From the NCBI GenBank assembly GCA_963807235.1, contig CAWEBF010000018.1:124001-188000 (forward strand): a DNA stretch of 64,000 nt, read 5' to 3'. This DNA comes from CAWEBF01 sp963807235 (GTDB lineage Bacteria > Acidobacteriota > Vicinamibacteria > Vicinamibacterales > UBA2999). The notes below the pieces were generated by a model that ran no database searches, had not been told where the DNA came from, and saw nothing but the letters and a program-made list of their open reading frames with translations. Position numbers and translations under genes: made by a program. How positions within the stretch are numbered: position 1 is the first letter of the stretch; each line of letters opens with the position of its first letter. This document shows positions 24,953-34,167 of the stretch, one piece after another.

Positions 24953-26734
24953 CTACGGCAGGGCAAACACGTACAGCTGGCCGTTGTTGCTCGGCTTCAG
25001 CTCCGGTGTGAGGCGGAGCGTCGAGTTCGCCACGAGCGACGGCCCGGTGGTCACTGCCACGTACTGCTTGCCCTCCACCGCAAACGTGACCGGGAAGCCA
25101 CTCACCGGCGCGCCGAGGTTCTGCTCCCACACGACCTTGCCAGTGCGATCGTCGAAGGCGCGGAAGCGGCCGTTGGCGTCGCCGCCGAACACCAGCCCGC
25201 CAGCCGTCGAGACGAGCGACATCACCCCGGCACGCTGTTCGTATTTCCACAGCGTCCTGCCGGTCTCGGCCGAGATCGCCCACACGGCGCCCACCTTGTC
25301 CGTCCCTTCGGCGATTTCGCCCGGCATGTTGAGGCCATACACGCGAGCCGGGTCGCGCTTGTCGGTGGTCGTCTTCGCCTTCATGCACATGTTCTGCATC
25401 GGCATGAACATGACGTTGCTGCGCGGATTGTAGGCGCCCGCCGGCCAGTTCTTGCCGCCGTTGCTGCTCGGGCAGATCAGCTTCTCTTCGTCGATCTTCG
25501 TGAACAGCTTCTCGGGATTGACGAACACCTCACCGGTGGCGCCGTCGATCTTCGTGATGACGTTCTGCATCACGGTCGGGCGCGCCCACAGGAACTCGCC
25601 GGTCGTCCGGTCCAGCGTGTAGACGAGCCCCGTCTTGCCGGGGATGCCGGTGATCACCTTACGGCGCTCGCCCGGCTTGATGCGCGGGTTGATCCACGGC
25701 ACTTCCTTCGGGTCTGGCGAGACGGCCGTTTCCACCAGCAGGCGCTCGAACGGGTGATCGAGGTCCCAGTGGTCGACCACGTGCTGGTAGTACCATTTGA
25801 TTTTGCCGCTGTCGGCGTCGATGGCCAGCGTCGAGTTGTGATACAGGTGTTTCTTGTCGTTGCCGCCGAGCGTGAACTTCGGCGCCGGAATCGTCACCGA
25901 CGTTCCGACGAAGATCGTGTTCGTCTCCGGGTCGTAGCTTGGCACCATCCAGGTGCCCACGTGCCAGCGCTCGTTCATCGGCACGTCGCCCCACGTGTCG
26001 TAGCCGAACTCGCCGGGCAGGGGGATCGTGCGCGCGCGCCACAGCTCCTTGCCGGTCTTGGCGTCGTGCGCGGTGACGATGCAGGCGTCGTTGCCGGCCT
26101 GCGGCTGGCACTGTCGCCCTTCGATCACCTTGCCGTTGGCGATGATCGGCCCCGAGCTCGCCGACGCGCGCGCGGTGGCGTCGAGCACCTTGGTTTCCCA
26201 CACCAGGCTGCCGGTCCGGGCGTCGATCGCGTACATCTGGTTGTCGGCGCCGGCGTCGATGAGGGTGGTGCCCCAGATGGCGATGTTGCGGTTGGTGCCG
26301 CCGCGGACGCCCTCGGGCAGCTTGCGCCGGTTCTCCCAGAGCAGATCGCCGGTCTTGGCGTCGATCGCCTGGATGTAGTCGGCCGGGCCCGGCGCGTACA
26401 TCACGCCGTCGTAGACGAGCGGCGTCGATTCCATGTTGCCGGGGCCCATGCCGCGCGCCCACACCATCTTCAGCTTGCCGACGTTGGTGCGGTCGATCTG
26501 ATCCAGCGGACTGTACCCGTGGCTGTCGAGCGTGCGGCGCCACATCAGCCAGTTGGCCGGGTTGGGCTTCCACAGCATCTCGTCGGTGACCGGCACGAAC
26601 GCCTTCAGCGGGTTGGCCGGACCCGGACCCTGTGCGCGGGCCGGCCCCGCCTGGTCGGCGTCGACGAGCGCATTGGCCGCCAACACTGCCGCGCCCACCA
26701 TCCCCAGAGCCACACGCGCATATTTCGTCGTCAT
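24953..26734 (-). CDS. PQQ-dependent alcohol-type dehydrogenase, exported
   Basis: A 593-residue eight-bladed quinoprotein propeller without a fused cytochrome domain. A signal peptide (VALGMVGAAVLAANALVDA) is followed by the family entry VTDEMLWKPNPANWLMWRRT. Propeller blade motifs recur (AIDAKTGDLLWE, AHDAKTGKELWR, ISAETGRTLWKYE). HVVDHWDLDHPFERLL and TLDRTTGEFLWARP match this branch of methanol/ethanol dehydrogenase-like proteins. The natural substrate is unknown. It would donate electrons to a periplasmic cytochrome such as the diheme protein at 31903. A close paralogue is at 34168. A -10-like CATAAT lies at 26752-26757. Confidence 0.9.
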   Translation of the reverse strand: MTTKYARVALGMVGAAVLAANALVDADQAGPARAQGPGPANPLKAFVPVTDEMLWKPNPANWLMWRRTLDSHGYSPLDQIDRTNVGKLKMVWARGMGPGNMESTPLVYDGVMYAPGPADYIQAIDAKTGDLLWENRRKLPEGVRGGTNRNIAIWGTTLIDAGADNQMYAIDARTGSLVWETKVLDATARASASSGPIIANGKVIEGRQCQPQAGNDACIVTAHDAKTGKELWRARTIPLPGEFGYDTWGDVPMNERWHVGTWMVPSYDPETNTIFVGTSVTIPAPKFTLGGNDKKHLYHNSTLAIDADSGKIKWYYQHVVDHWDLDHPFERLLVETAVSPDPKEVPWINPRIKPGERRKVITGIPGKTGLVYTLDRTTGEFLWARPTVMQNVITKIDGATGEVFVNPEKLFTKIDEEKLICPSSNGGKNWPAGAYNPRSNVMFMPMQNMCMKAKTTTDKRDPARVYGLNMPGEIAEGTDKVGAVWAISAETGRTLWKYEQRAGVMSLVSTAGGLVFGGDANGRFRAFDDRTGKVVWEQNLGAPVSGFPVTFAVEGKQYVAVTTGPSLVANSTLRLTPELKPSNNGQLYVFALP

Positions 26735-26773
26735 TGGAATCTCCGCCGTGGATTATGGCCGAGACGAGGCCGA

Positions 26774-26801
26774 GAGCCCAGAGCCCAGAGCCGAGAGCCA
26801 G
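26774..26801. repeat. 7-base tandem array, unit GAGCCNA (4 units)
   Basis: GAGCCCA, GAGCCCA, GAGCCGA, GAGCCAG lie in the divergent gap between the first PQQ dehydrogenase and the propeller gene. They end two bases before the TTGACA of the rightward promoter. Confidence 0.8.
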
Positions 26802-26803
26802 TT

Positions 26804-26832
26804 TTGACAGACGGGAACGGCGGCCGTATCGT
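26804..26832 (+). promoter_or_regulatory. sigma-70-like promoter for the exported propeller gene
   Basis: Perfect TTGACA (26804-26809), exactly 17 bases, then TATCGT (26827-26832). The expected leader of about 45 bases contains AGGAGG (26871-26876) ahead of ATG 26885. Confidence 0.7.
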
Positions 26833-26884
26833 GTAGGCGCTCATCCCGCCGTTCCGTCGAACAGATATCCAGGAGGCATTGCCC

Positions 26885-27985
26885 ATGCGTTCTCACCAAA
26901 CCAAGCTGTGGCTGCTCGTCGCGTTCGTCATCATGATCGCGTGGGCGCCCTCCGCGGCTCGTCAGGCCACCCAGGCCGGAACGGGCCCGGCCATGCAATC
27001 GATCGGGCCGCTGGCGTTCGGGCCCGATGGGACACTGTTTGCGGCAGACAACCAGGGCGCTTCGGTCTTTGCCCTTGACCTCGGCGCGCAGGCCAACGGC
27101 GGTGCGGCGGGCGCCATGGGCCTCGACGGCCTGGACGGCACGCTGGCGGGCCTGCTGGGGACAGGTGCGCGGGAGATCCAGATCACCGACCTCGCCGTGC
27201 ACCCGCGTACGAAGAACGCCTATGTCTCCGTGATGCGGGGGACGGGCGCGGGAGCCACGCCAACGCTCTTCCGCGTGGACGGCGCCGGCAAGATCCAGAA
27301 CGTCACGCTGACGTCGGTGAAGTTCCAGAAGGCCGACATCGCCAACGCCCCGGCATCGGCCGCCGGCGCACGGAATCCGCGCTCGAACGTCGTCACCGAC
27401 ATGGCCTTCTCCGAGGGCCGGCTCTGGGTGGCGGGCCTGTCGAACGAGGAGTTTGCCTCCAAGCTCCGCGCGATTCCGTATCCGTTCGCCGGCGTGGATG
27501 CGGGCACGAGCGTGGAGATCTACCACGGCAACCACCAGGCGCTCGAGACGCGATCGCCCGTGAACGCGTTCGTGCCGTTCACCATCGATAACAAGTCGTA
27601 CCTGGTGGCGGGCTACACCTGCACGCCGCTGGTCAAGTTCCCGATCGCGGACCTGAAGCCTGGCAGCAAGGTGCGCGGGACCACGATCGCCGAGTTCGGC
27701 GCGGGCAACCGCGTGCTGGACATGATCGTGTACAGCAAGGGCGGCCAGGAGTATCTGCTGACCACCAACAACAGCCGCGGCGTGATGAAGATCCCGACCA
27801 GCACGTTCGCCAAGGCCGCGCCAATCACGACGCCCGTGACCAGCGAGACCGGCGGCGTGCCGTTCGAGAAAGTGACGAGCATGACGGGCATCGAGCAGAT
27901 GGACAAGCTGGACGACCAGCGGACCATCGTGATCGCGCGCCATGCGTCGGGCGGCGTGAACCTGCAGGTCGTGCCGCTGCCGTAA
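26885..27985 (+). CDS. exported beta-propeller protein of unknown function
   Basis: A 366-residue protein; ATG 26885 has AGGAGG eight bases upstream. A signal peptide (LWLLVAFVIMIAWAPSAA) precedes a repetitive propeller-like sequence (IGPLAFGPDGTLFAADN, ITDLAVHPRTKNAYVSV, VTDMAFSEGRLWVAG, FVPFTIDNKSYLVAGY). There are no catalytic or haem motifs. The CTPLVKFPIADL segment recurs in a family often found next to quinoproteins. It is divergent from the PQQ dehydrogenase and could be an accessory or electron-transfer scaffold for it, but this is only context. The stop at 27985 is followed by the lipoprotein gene. Confidence 0.75.
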   Translation: MRSHQTKLWLLVAFVIMIAWAPSAARQATQAGTGPAMQSIGPLAFGPDGTLFAADNQGASVFALDLGAQANGGAAGAMGLDGLDGTLAGLLGTGAREIQITDLAVHPRTKNAYVSVMRGTGAGATPTLFRVDGAGKIQNVTLTSVKFQKADIANAPASAAGARNPRSNVVTDMAFSEGRLWVAGLSNEEFASKLRAIPYPFAGVDAGTSVEIYHGNHQALETRSPVNAFVPFTIDNKSYLVAGYTCTPLVKFPIADLKPGSKVRGTTIAEFGAGNRVLDMIVYSKGGQEYLLTTNNSRGVMKIPTSTFAKAAPITTPVTSETGGVPFEKVTSMTGIEQMDKLDDQRTIVIARHASGGVNLQVVPLP

Positions 27986-28012
27986 ATTACGTTCGGCCTC
28001 GGCATGAGTCTC

Positions 28013-29156
28013 ATGACGGCTGCGGGCCGCGGCGCTTGCGAGCGTTCTCGCCGGCGCCACGGCCTGCGGCGGCCCTTCTGGTCCCTCCCGGCCTGCCATC
28101 GCGCTCGCGATGCCGCCCGGCGGCGAGTCCCACGTTGAAGTGACGGGTTTGTCCGCGGCCGTGCTGGCCGCGCTCGATGACGAGCGCTCGCCGGAGGAAT
28201 GGTCCGCGCTGCTGCGAGTGGCGGTCGATGCCGGATCGCCGCCGATGCTCGGGCGCCACGAGGTGGCCGACGGCACGCTGCGCTTCGTGCCGCAGTTTCC
28301 CCTCGACGCCGGCCGCCGCTACCAGGTGCGGTTCGACGGCAACCAGGTAGCCGCGTGGGACGGCGGCTCGCCGGCGGTGATCGAGACGACCGTTGGGCGT
28401 CCGGCGGAGGCCACCGAACCGTCGACGGTCGTGGCCCGCGTCTATCCGTCCGGCGACACCGTGCCCGCCAACATGCTCCGGATGTACATCGAGTTCTCGG
28501 CGCCGATGGGACGGCCGAGCGGAGTGGCATTCATCCACCTGTTGGATCACGACGGCAAGGAGATACAGGGCGCGGTGCTGCCACTCGACTACGAGTTCTG
28601 GAGCCCCGATCACATGCGCTTCACGGTGTTCTTCGACCCGGGACGGGTCAAGAAGGGCATCCTGCCGAACCAGGAGATGGGGCGTCCACTGGAAGCCGGG
28701 CGAACGGTGACCCTGGTGGTGGATGCGGCGTGGCGCGACGCGCAGGGCCTGCCGCTCAAGGAAGGGTACCGGCGGCAGTTCCGTGTGGTGCCGCCCGACG
28801 AGAAGCCACTGGACACCGCGGGTTGGCGCGTCCAGCCGCCGTCCGCCGGCAGCCGATCCGCGGTAACCGTGACGTTCCCCAAGCCGCTCGATCGCGGGCT
28901 GCTGATGCGGGCGCTGAGCGTGAGTCGCGCGGGCACGGCGCTCGACGGCGACGTCGCGATCGACCAGGCGGAGACGCGGTGGGCGTTCACGCCGAAGGAG
29001 CCGTGGCGCGCCGCGGGTTACCAGCTGCACGCGCTCGACATCCTGGAGGACGTGGCCGGCAATCAGATCGGCCGCGCGTTCGAGGTGGACAACTTCGATA
29101 CCGTGGACAAGAGCCCCAACCCGCAGACGATCGCGATACCGTTCACCATCAAGTGA
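28013..29156 (+). CDS. exported lipoprotein of unknown function, frameshifted at its start
   Basis: The main frame encodes about 350 residues of Ig-like/beta-sandwich sequence (VPANMLRMYIEFSAPMG, LDYEFWSPDHMRFTVFFDPG, QLHALDILEDVAGN). Upstream in the same frame is a textbook lipoprotein signal (LRAAALASVLAGATAC) but no start codon. ATG 28013 lies one base out of phase, and removing one base from ATGACGGCTGCG joins them (MTLRAAA or MRLRAAA). I therefore take 28013 as the native start and the extra base as an insertion. Its GTGA overlap with the downstream decarboxylase suggests coupled expression. Confidence 0.65.
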
Positions 29157-30217
29157 GCGAGGAACGTTCCACCTATCAGCTGCCGGCCATCGGACGGCCG
29201 AAGGCGCGCCCGCCGTTGCCAAAGGTGGCCGTCGAGGAGCACTTCAACCTGCTGACCGCGGCTCCGGGCGGGCCCGACACCGAGGACCTCTCGAAGCTGG
29301 TCAAGGCGATGGACTACGACGCCACGTGGATGGCGCGTATCGACGAGCGGCTGGTTGAGATCGGGCCGATGCGCCTGGCGGAAATGGACGCGGCCGGCGT
29401 GGACGTGTGCGTGCTGTCACACACCGTGCCCGGCGTGCAGGGCATCATGGAGCCGGCCGAAGCCGTAGCGGCCGCGCGCCGCGTGAACGACTTCCTTGCC
29501 GCGGCGGTCGCGAAGCACCCGTCCCGGTTCGCCGGGTTCGCAAGCGTGGCGCTGCAGGACCCGCAGGAGGCCGCGCGCGAGCTGGAGCGCGCGGTGACCC
29601 GGCTCGGGCTCAAGGGCGTGATGATCAACGGTTACACCAACACGGCCGACGGACGTGGCGCCTATCTGGACGAAGAGCGGTTCCTGCCGTTCTGGGAGGC
29701 CGCCGCAGCACTGCGGACGCCGGTCTATATCCACCCGCGCCCGCCGATCGAGCAGCGTCTCTTCGAAGGACACGCACAGCTGCTCGGCGCCACCTGGGGC
29801 TTCGCGCCGGAAACGGCCGCCCACGTGCTGCGCATCGTGCACAGCGGGCTGCTGGACCGCTTTCCCGCGCTGACGCTCGTCCTCGGCCACATGGGTGAGA
29901 CGCTGCCGTACTTTGCCTGGCGCATCCAGCACTGCTTCGAATACAACCCCTCGGACAAGCGGCTCGAACGGCGGCTCCAGGACTACCTGAGCGACAACTT
30001 CTACGTCTCGACCAGCGGCTTCCACAGCGATCAGGCACTAATCTCGGCGATCCTGACGATCGGTGCCGACCGGATACTCTTCGCGGTGGACTATCCCTAC
30101 GAGACGATGACGCCGGCGGCCGAGTGGATCGAGCGCGCGCCCATCAGCGAGCACGACCGCCGGAAGATCGCACACGGCAACGCGCGCGCCCTTTTCGGCC
30201 TGCACCAGCGGTCCTGA
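29153..30217 (+). CDS. amidohydrolase-2 family decarboxylase-like protein (second paralogue)
   Basis: A 354-residue protein from GTG 29153, overlapping the lipoprotein stop. Metal-ligand motifs of gamma-resorcylate / 5-carboxyvanillate decarboxylase-type enzymes are intact: VEEHFN, VYIHPRPP and FAVDYPYE. ALQDPQEAARELERAV and GLKGVMINGYTN are conserved with the paralogue at 4816, which lacks the first His. The probable reaction is non-oxidative decarboxylation of an aromatic acid. It is cytoplasmic. The neighbouring quinoproteins and oxidoreductase fit a role in breakdown of plant aromatics, which is inference. Confidence 0.87.
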   Translation: MSEERSTYQLPAIGRPKARPPLPKVAVEEHFNLLTAAPGGPDTEDLSKLVKAMDYDATWMARIDERLVEIGPMRLAEMDAAGVDVCVLSHTVPGVQGIMEPAEAVAAARRVNDFLAAAVAKHPSRFAGFASVALQDPQEAARELERAVTRLGLKGVMINGYTNTADGRGAYLDEERFLPFWEAAAALRTPVYIHPRPPIEQRLFEGHAQLLGATWGFAPETAAHVLRIVHSGLLDRFPALTLVLGHMGETLPYFAWRIQHCFEYNPSDKRLERRLQDYLSDNFYVSTSGFHSDQALISAILTIGADRILFAVDYPYETMTPAAEWIERAPISEHDRRKIAHGNARALFGLHQRS

Positions 30218-30260
30218 AAGCTCAACGGCCGCGACACAACTGCGCCGATCGCGCGTTGGC

Positions 30261-31391
30261 ATGGCTGGTGCAACCTCATCGAACTGGATGAGCAGCAGTG
30301 CGCCTGTTCGATATGCCGTGGTGGGCCTGGGTCACATTGCTCAGGTAGCGGTGCTCCCTGCGTTTGCCCACGCGCGGAAGAACTCGCGGCTGGTGGCGAT
30401 AGTCAGCGACGATGCGCAGAAGCGCCGCACGCTCGCCCGCCGCTACAAGCTCGAGCACGCCTGCTCGTACGACGACTTCGAAGAGTGCCTCGAGCACGTG
30501 GACGCGGTGTACATCGCGCTGCCCAATTCCCTCCACTCGGCGTTCACGGTGAGGGCCGCCAATGCGGGCGTGCACGTGCTGTGCGAGAAGCCGATGGCGG
30601 TCACCGCGGACGAATGCGACGTCATGATCGAGGCCTGCCGCCGGAACCGCGTGAAGCTGATGATCGCGTACCGCCTGCACTTCGAGGAGGCCAATCTCGA
30701 CGCGGTCGAGCTCGTGCGCGCCGGCCGCATCGGCGAGCCGAAGTACTTCGCTTCGTCGTTCTCGATGCGAGTGCGCCCGGGCGACGTGCGTCTGAAGCCC
30801 AAGCTGGGTGGCGGCACGCTGTACGACATCGGCGTGTATTGCATCAATGCCGCCCGGTACCTCTTCCGGTCGGAACCCGAAGAAGTCGTTGCCGTCTCAC
30901 AGAATGGCGACGGCTCGAGTGGTTCGAATGGCGTCGACGAGACGACGGCGGCGCTGCTTCGATTCAGCAAGGGCCGCGTGGCGTCGTTTATCACGAGCTT
31001 CAACGCCGCCGACGTGGCGGAGTACCGCGTGGTCGGCACCAAGGGCCAGCTGCACGTCGATCCAGCCTACGAATATGCCGAGGGACTGGCGTACTCACTG
31101 ACAGTGAACGGCAAGGTGATGCGCAAGCGCCTCGGCAAGCGAGACCAGTTCGCGCCCGAGCTGCTGCACTTCTCGGACTGCATCCAACGGAACCGGAAGC
31201 CGGAACCGTCGGGTGAGGAAGGCCGCCAGGACGTGCGCATCGTTCAGGCACTCTACGAATCAGCCCGAACGGGCGTACCAGTGCCGCTGCCGCCCTATCG
31301 CGACGCGAAGCGGCCGACGGCGCGCCAGACGATCGCCAGGCCTGGCATCAAGAAGCCCAAGCTGGTCAACGTGAAGAGCCCCACCCTCTAG
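30261..31391 (+). CDS. Gfo/Idh/MocA-family oxidoreductase
   Basis: A 376-residue NAD(P)-dependent oxidoreductase. The Rossmann motif is YAVVGLGHIAQVAVLPAF, the family Lys-Pro motif is VLCEKPMAV, and the active-site region is GGGTLYDIGVYCINAARYLF. Members reduce or oxidise sugars, inositols or glucose-fructose pairs. ATG 30261 and ATG 30288 are both possible; neither has a clear ribosome site, and the shorter form begins right before the Rossmann strand. The basic C-terminal tail (KRPTARQTIARPGIKKPKL) is longer than usual. The ferritin-like gene follows after 11 bases with AGGAGG. Confidence 0.88.
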   Translation: MAGATSSNWMSSSAPVRYAVVGLGHIAQVAVLPAFAHARKNSRLVAIVSDDAQKRRTLARRYKLEHACSYDDFEECLEHVDAVYIALPNSLHSAFTVRAANAGVHVLCEKPMAVTADECDVMIEACRRNRVKLMIAYRLHFEEANLDAVELVRAGRIGEPKYFASSFSMRVRPGDVRLKPKLGGGTLYDIGVYCINAARYLFRSEPEEVVAVSQNGDGSSGSNGVDETTAALLRFSKGRVASFITSFNAADVAEYRVVGTKGQLHVDPAYEYAEGLAYSLTVNGKVMRKRLGKRDQFAPELLHFSDCIQRNRKPEPSGEEGRQDVRIVQALYESARTGVPVPLPPYRDAKRPTARQTIARPGIKKPKLVNVKSPTL

Positions 31392-31402
31392 GAGGAATCG
31401 AG

Positions 31403-31906
31403 ATGCCTGCCACCGAAACGGAACCGCGAACGATTACCAGGCACGAGCTTGCAAAGAAGCTCAACGAGGATCTCGCACGCGAGTACCAGGCGATCATCGC
31501 GTATGTCGTCTACTCTCAGGCCCTCAAGGGCGCGCAGTACATGAGCGTCGCCAAGGAGCTGGAGATCCACGCCGGCGAGGAACTGCAGCACGCCATCGCC
31601 ATCGCCAAGCAGATCGACTACCTGGGCGAGATGCCGACGGGGTCCGCGCTGCCGGTGGTGCTGTCGGAGGATGCGGAGACGATGCTCCGCGCCGACCTCG
31701 AAAACGAGAACCAGACCATCCGCAACTACCGGGAGCGGGTGCGACAGTGCGAGGAGCTGGGGGAGTACGCTCTCGCCGAGGTGATTCGCGAGATCCTCAA
31801 GCAGGAGCAGGATCACCAGATCGAGCTGGCGACGGCGCTCGGCGAGGACGTGCCCGACGTGTCGAAGGCCAAAAAACCGCTGGCCGTGCCCCCCAAGGCA
31901 CGCTAG
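31403..31906 (+). CDS. ferritin-like (bacterioferritin-type) protein
   Basis: A 167-residue four-helix protein; ATG 31403 has AGGAGG seven bases upstream. The repeated carboxylate/His pattern of the di-iron site is visible: EDLAREYQAIIAY, EIHAGEELQHA, ENENQTIRNYRERV and KQEQDHQIEL. It most likely stores or detoxifies iron. No haem-ligand Met is obvious, so it may be a non-haem ferritin. The C-terminus is Lys/Pro-rich. It is convergent with the cytochrome gene, whose stop lies within the same few bases. Confidence 0.85.
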   Translation: MPATETEPRTITRHELAKKLNEDLAREYQAIIAYVVYSQALKGAQYMSVAKELEIHAGEELQHAIAIAKQIDYLGEMPTGSALPVVLSEDAETMLRADLENENQTIRNYRERVRQCEELGEYALAEVIREILKQEQDHQIELATALGEDVPDVSKAKKPLAVPPKAR

Positions 31907-33135
31907 CGCGTCTCGCGCGTCTCGACCGCCTCGGCCCGGATGGCGTCCGACTCCTCGACGTCGGCCGGGTCCGGAGGATACTTCGCCGCGATGTACGCCG
32001 TGATCGCGGTGATGTCGTCGGGCGTCAGCTTCGCGACGATTGTCTTCATCAGCTCCACGCCGGGCCCGCGCCGCGTCCCCGCCTGAATGTCGAAGATCTG
32101 GCGGGCAAGGTAGCTCGGCGAACGGCCGGCGATCGGCGGCACGTCGCCGACACCCATCAGATCCGGCGCGTGGCAGGCCGTGCACGGCGTGGTCTTGCCC
32201 TGCACGATCTGGTTGTCGACGATCCTCGCGCCGCCGAGCCGCACCAGGTGCCTGCCCCGGGCCAGGCTGCCGGGCGGCACGTAGGCGATGAAACCCGCGC
32301 GCGGATCGCGCACCGTTTCCGAGCGCTCTTCCTCCTCGGGCACCTCGATGATCCGCCCGGCGATGGGCTCGGTCTTCGCCGCCTCCGTGGCGAGAAACAG
32401 GTTGCCGACGATGCGGGTCTTGGGAACCATTGGCGTCTCGATCACCTTGACGCGCGGCTTCCACTGCACGGCCGCGAAGTAGTTGGCAGCCTGCTCGAGT
32501 TCCTCCTCGGTCATCGCCCGTGCCAGGTCGATCATCGTGTTGGTGTTCGGCTTGCGCGGGTCGGCGCTGCGCCGCAGCCCCTTCTGGAAATCGCGCATCT
32601 GCTGGACGAAGTAGCCGCGCGGCAGCGCAGCCGTGGGCGCGTTCTCCGGCCGCCCGAGCCCGTTCGGCAGATGGCAGAAGCCGCACCCGCGGCGTGCGGG
32701 GCCCGCCCTGGCCGGGCCCAGCCGGATAATGTCGGGCATGGGCGGATGGTCCTGCGGGTACCAGTCCGCCACGTTGCTGCCGTCCCGGATGTCCACGAGC
32801 GAATATGAGGCCGAACTGCCCGGCAGCTGTCGTGCCCTCGTCTGTTCCTCGGGATCCTCGTTGGGCCGCAGGTTGCGCGTGGGCGGCGCCTGCGGGCTCG
32901 CCTTGTCACCCGGCTTCGGCGCATCCACGAAGCCGTAGGCCCACAACGGCTGCTTGTCGAGGTTCACGGGCGGCGTCGGCTCCTCCCGCGCCGGCGTGGG
33001 TGCGGTTGCCGTCGCTGAGGGCTGACTCGCGTCGCCCGCTGGCACGCGCCTGTCGTACAGCCGCTGCACGACGGCTCCCGCCGCGAACGAGATCACGCAC
33101 AGGGCTACCACGCCGAGCGATCGCCGCATCATCAC
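31903..33135 (-). CDS. diheme c-type cytochrome
   Basis: A 410-residue exported protein with two haem-c attachment motifs: C151-GF-C154-H155 and C318-TA-C321-H322, each followed by a cytochrome-c-like helix (YFVQQMRDFQKG and YLARQIFDIQAG). The N-terminus MMMRRSLGVVALCVISFAAGAVV is a membrane anchor or signal; three successive starts (33135, 33132, 33129) are possible, with GAGG just upstream. It is likely the electron acceptor for the adjacent PQQ dehydrogenases, passing electrons on to a terminal oxidase outside this window. It overlaps the convergent ferritin-like gene by four bases. Confidence 0.9.
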   Translation of the reverse strand: MMMRRSLGVVALCVISFAAGAVVQRLYDRRVPAGDASQPSATATAPTPAREEPTPPVNLDKQPLWAYGFVDAPKPGDKASPQAPPTRNLRPNEDPEEQTRARQLPGSSASYSLVDIRDGSNVADWYPQDHPPMPDIIRLGPARAGPARRGCGFCHLPNGLGRPENAPTAALPRGYFVQQMRDFQKGLRRSADPRKPNTNTMIDLARAMTEEELEQAANYFAAVQWKPRVKVIETPMVPKTRIVGNLFLATEAAKTEPIAGRIIEVPEEEERSETVRDPRAGFIAYVPPGSLARGRHLVRLGGARIVDNQIVQGKTTPCTACHAPDLMGVGDVPPIAGRSPSYLARQIFDIQAGTRRGPGVELMKTIVAKLTPDDITAITAYIAAKYPPDPADVEESDAIRAEAVETRETR

Positions 33136-33176
33136 CTCGTCCGGGACAGTCGAATGAAACGCAGGCGCAGTCTATG

Positions 33177-34154
33177 TCAACGCGAGGCCAGAAGGGCCTG
33201 CAGCGCCCACGCGGTGGTGGAGATCCGTTGCGCGTAGCTCTCGCTGCCCGAAGGCCGAGTCGTCTCCACCCAGCTGCCGTCGGCTTGCTGCCGCGCGAGC
33301 AGGTAGTTGCGGCCACGCCGCACGGCATCGGGCATTTCGCGTGCCTCCGCAAGTGCCAGAACGGCCAGCGCCGTGTCGAACACCTCCGGCGGTGAGCTGA
33401 CGTAAGGCCCCCAGCCTCCGTCCGGCGCCTGTCCCTGGTTCAACAGCGTCAACCCGCGGCTCCGCTGACGCGCCGTGCCTGCATCCGGGGCTGCACCGAG
33501 CCCCAGCAGCACGGACGATGCCGCCAGGACGTTTGGGAGGTCCGTGGATCGCAGCCACGCATCCGCCCGCTGGGCGGCCTGGCGTGCGGACGGTGCCGAC
33601 GATCGGCTCAGGAGCCGGCGCGCCATCGCCGTGGCCAGCGCGCGGCCGTAGAAGGTCGCTCCGCCCAGCGTCTGGGTCGGGTTCAACGTCCACGATCCGT
33701 CGGGCTGCTGGTGCGTGACGACAAGCGCCGCCGCGCGCTCCCGCGCGCTCGCAGGCGCTCGATCCATGGCAGCCGCGGCGTCAAGCGCGCTGGCGAACTG
33801 CACGCGTGCGAGCGGCAGATCGGAAGAGCCGCCTGGGCTGCCGTCCTGTTCCCATCGCTCCGGCGAGCCGAGCCACGCCAGCGTGTCGTCGAGCGCGGGC
33901 CCCACGTCGTGCCCTTGCGCGGATGCGGCCAGTAGGGCGCGCGTGGCGTCGCCGTTGTTGTGGCACGAGTAGCACGGATGCTCCCGCCGCCAGCGGGGCA
34001 CTTCTTTGACGAGGTAGGCGACGGCGCGAGCTTCAGGCGAGTCGAGTTGGGCCGCGGTCGAGCTGTGCGTCGCCAGGACGGCGGCGACAATGGCAGCGGC
34101 AAGAGCAATGCCTTTGGCGGGACCGGAGACCGAAGACCGGAGACCGTAGACCAG
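33177..34154 (-). CDS. terpene-cyclase-like toroid protein with one haem-c motif
   Basis: The body is an alpha/alpha-toroid of the squalene-cyclase/prenyltransferase fold with three QW-like repeats (QQPDGSWTL, QAPDGGWGPY, QQADGSWVE). A C61-YS-C64-H65 haem-attachment motif sits before it. The strongest in-frame ordinary start (34001) would cut into this region and lose the signal peptide. Reading upstream gives PAKGIALAAAIVAAVLATHSS, a signal peptide, with CTG 34154 ten bases after AGGAG as the best start. The first codons are encoded by a 7-base array. Catalytic DxDD is absent, so this is probably a structural or redox partner of the PQQ dehydrogenase. Confidence 0.75.
   Translation of the reverse strand: MVYGLRSSVSGPAKGIALAAAIVAAVLATHSSTAAQLDSPEARAVAYLVKEVPRWRREHPCYSCHNNGDATRALLAASAQGHDVGPALDDTLAWLGSPERWEQDGSPGGSSDLPLARVQFASALDAAAAMDRAPASARERAAALVVTHQQPDGSWTLNPTQTLGGATFYGRALATAMARRLLSRSSAPSARQAAQRADAWLRSTDLPNVLAASSVLLGLGAAPDAGTARQRSRGLTLLNQGQAPDGGWGPYVSSPPEVFDTALAVLALAEAREMPDAVRRGRNYLLARQQADGSWVETTRPSGSESYAQRISTTAWALQALLASR
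34121..34152. repeat. 7-base tandem array, unit GACCGNA (4.5 units)
   Basis: GACCGGA, GACCGAA, GACCGGA, GACCGTA, GACC. It lies in the first codons of the toroid gene (minus strand) and encodes the VYGLRSSVSG stretch ahead of its hydrophobic signal sequence. Confidence 0.8.
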
Positions 34155-34167
34155 CGTTTCTGCGCTC

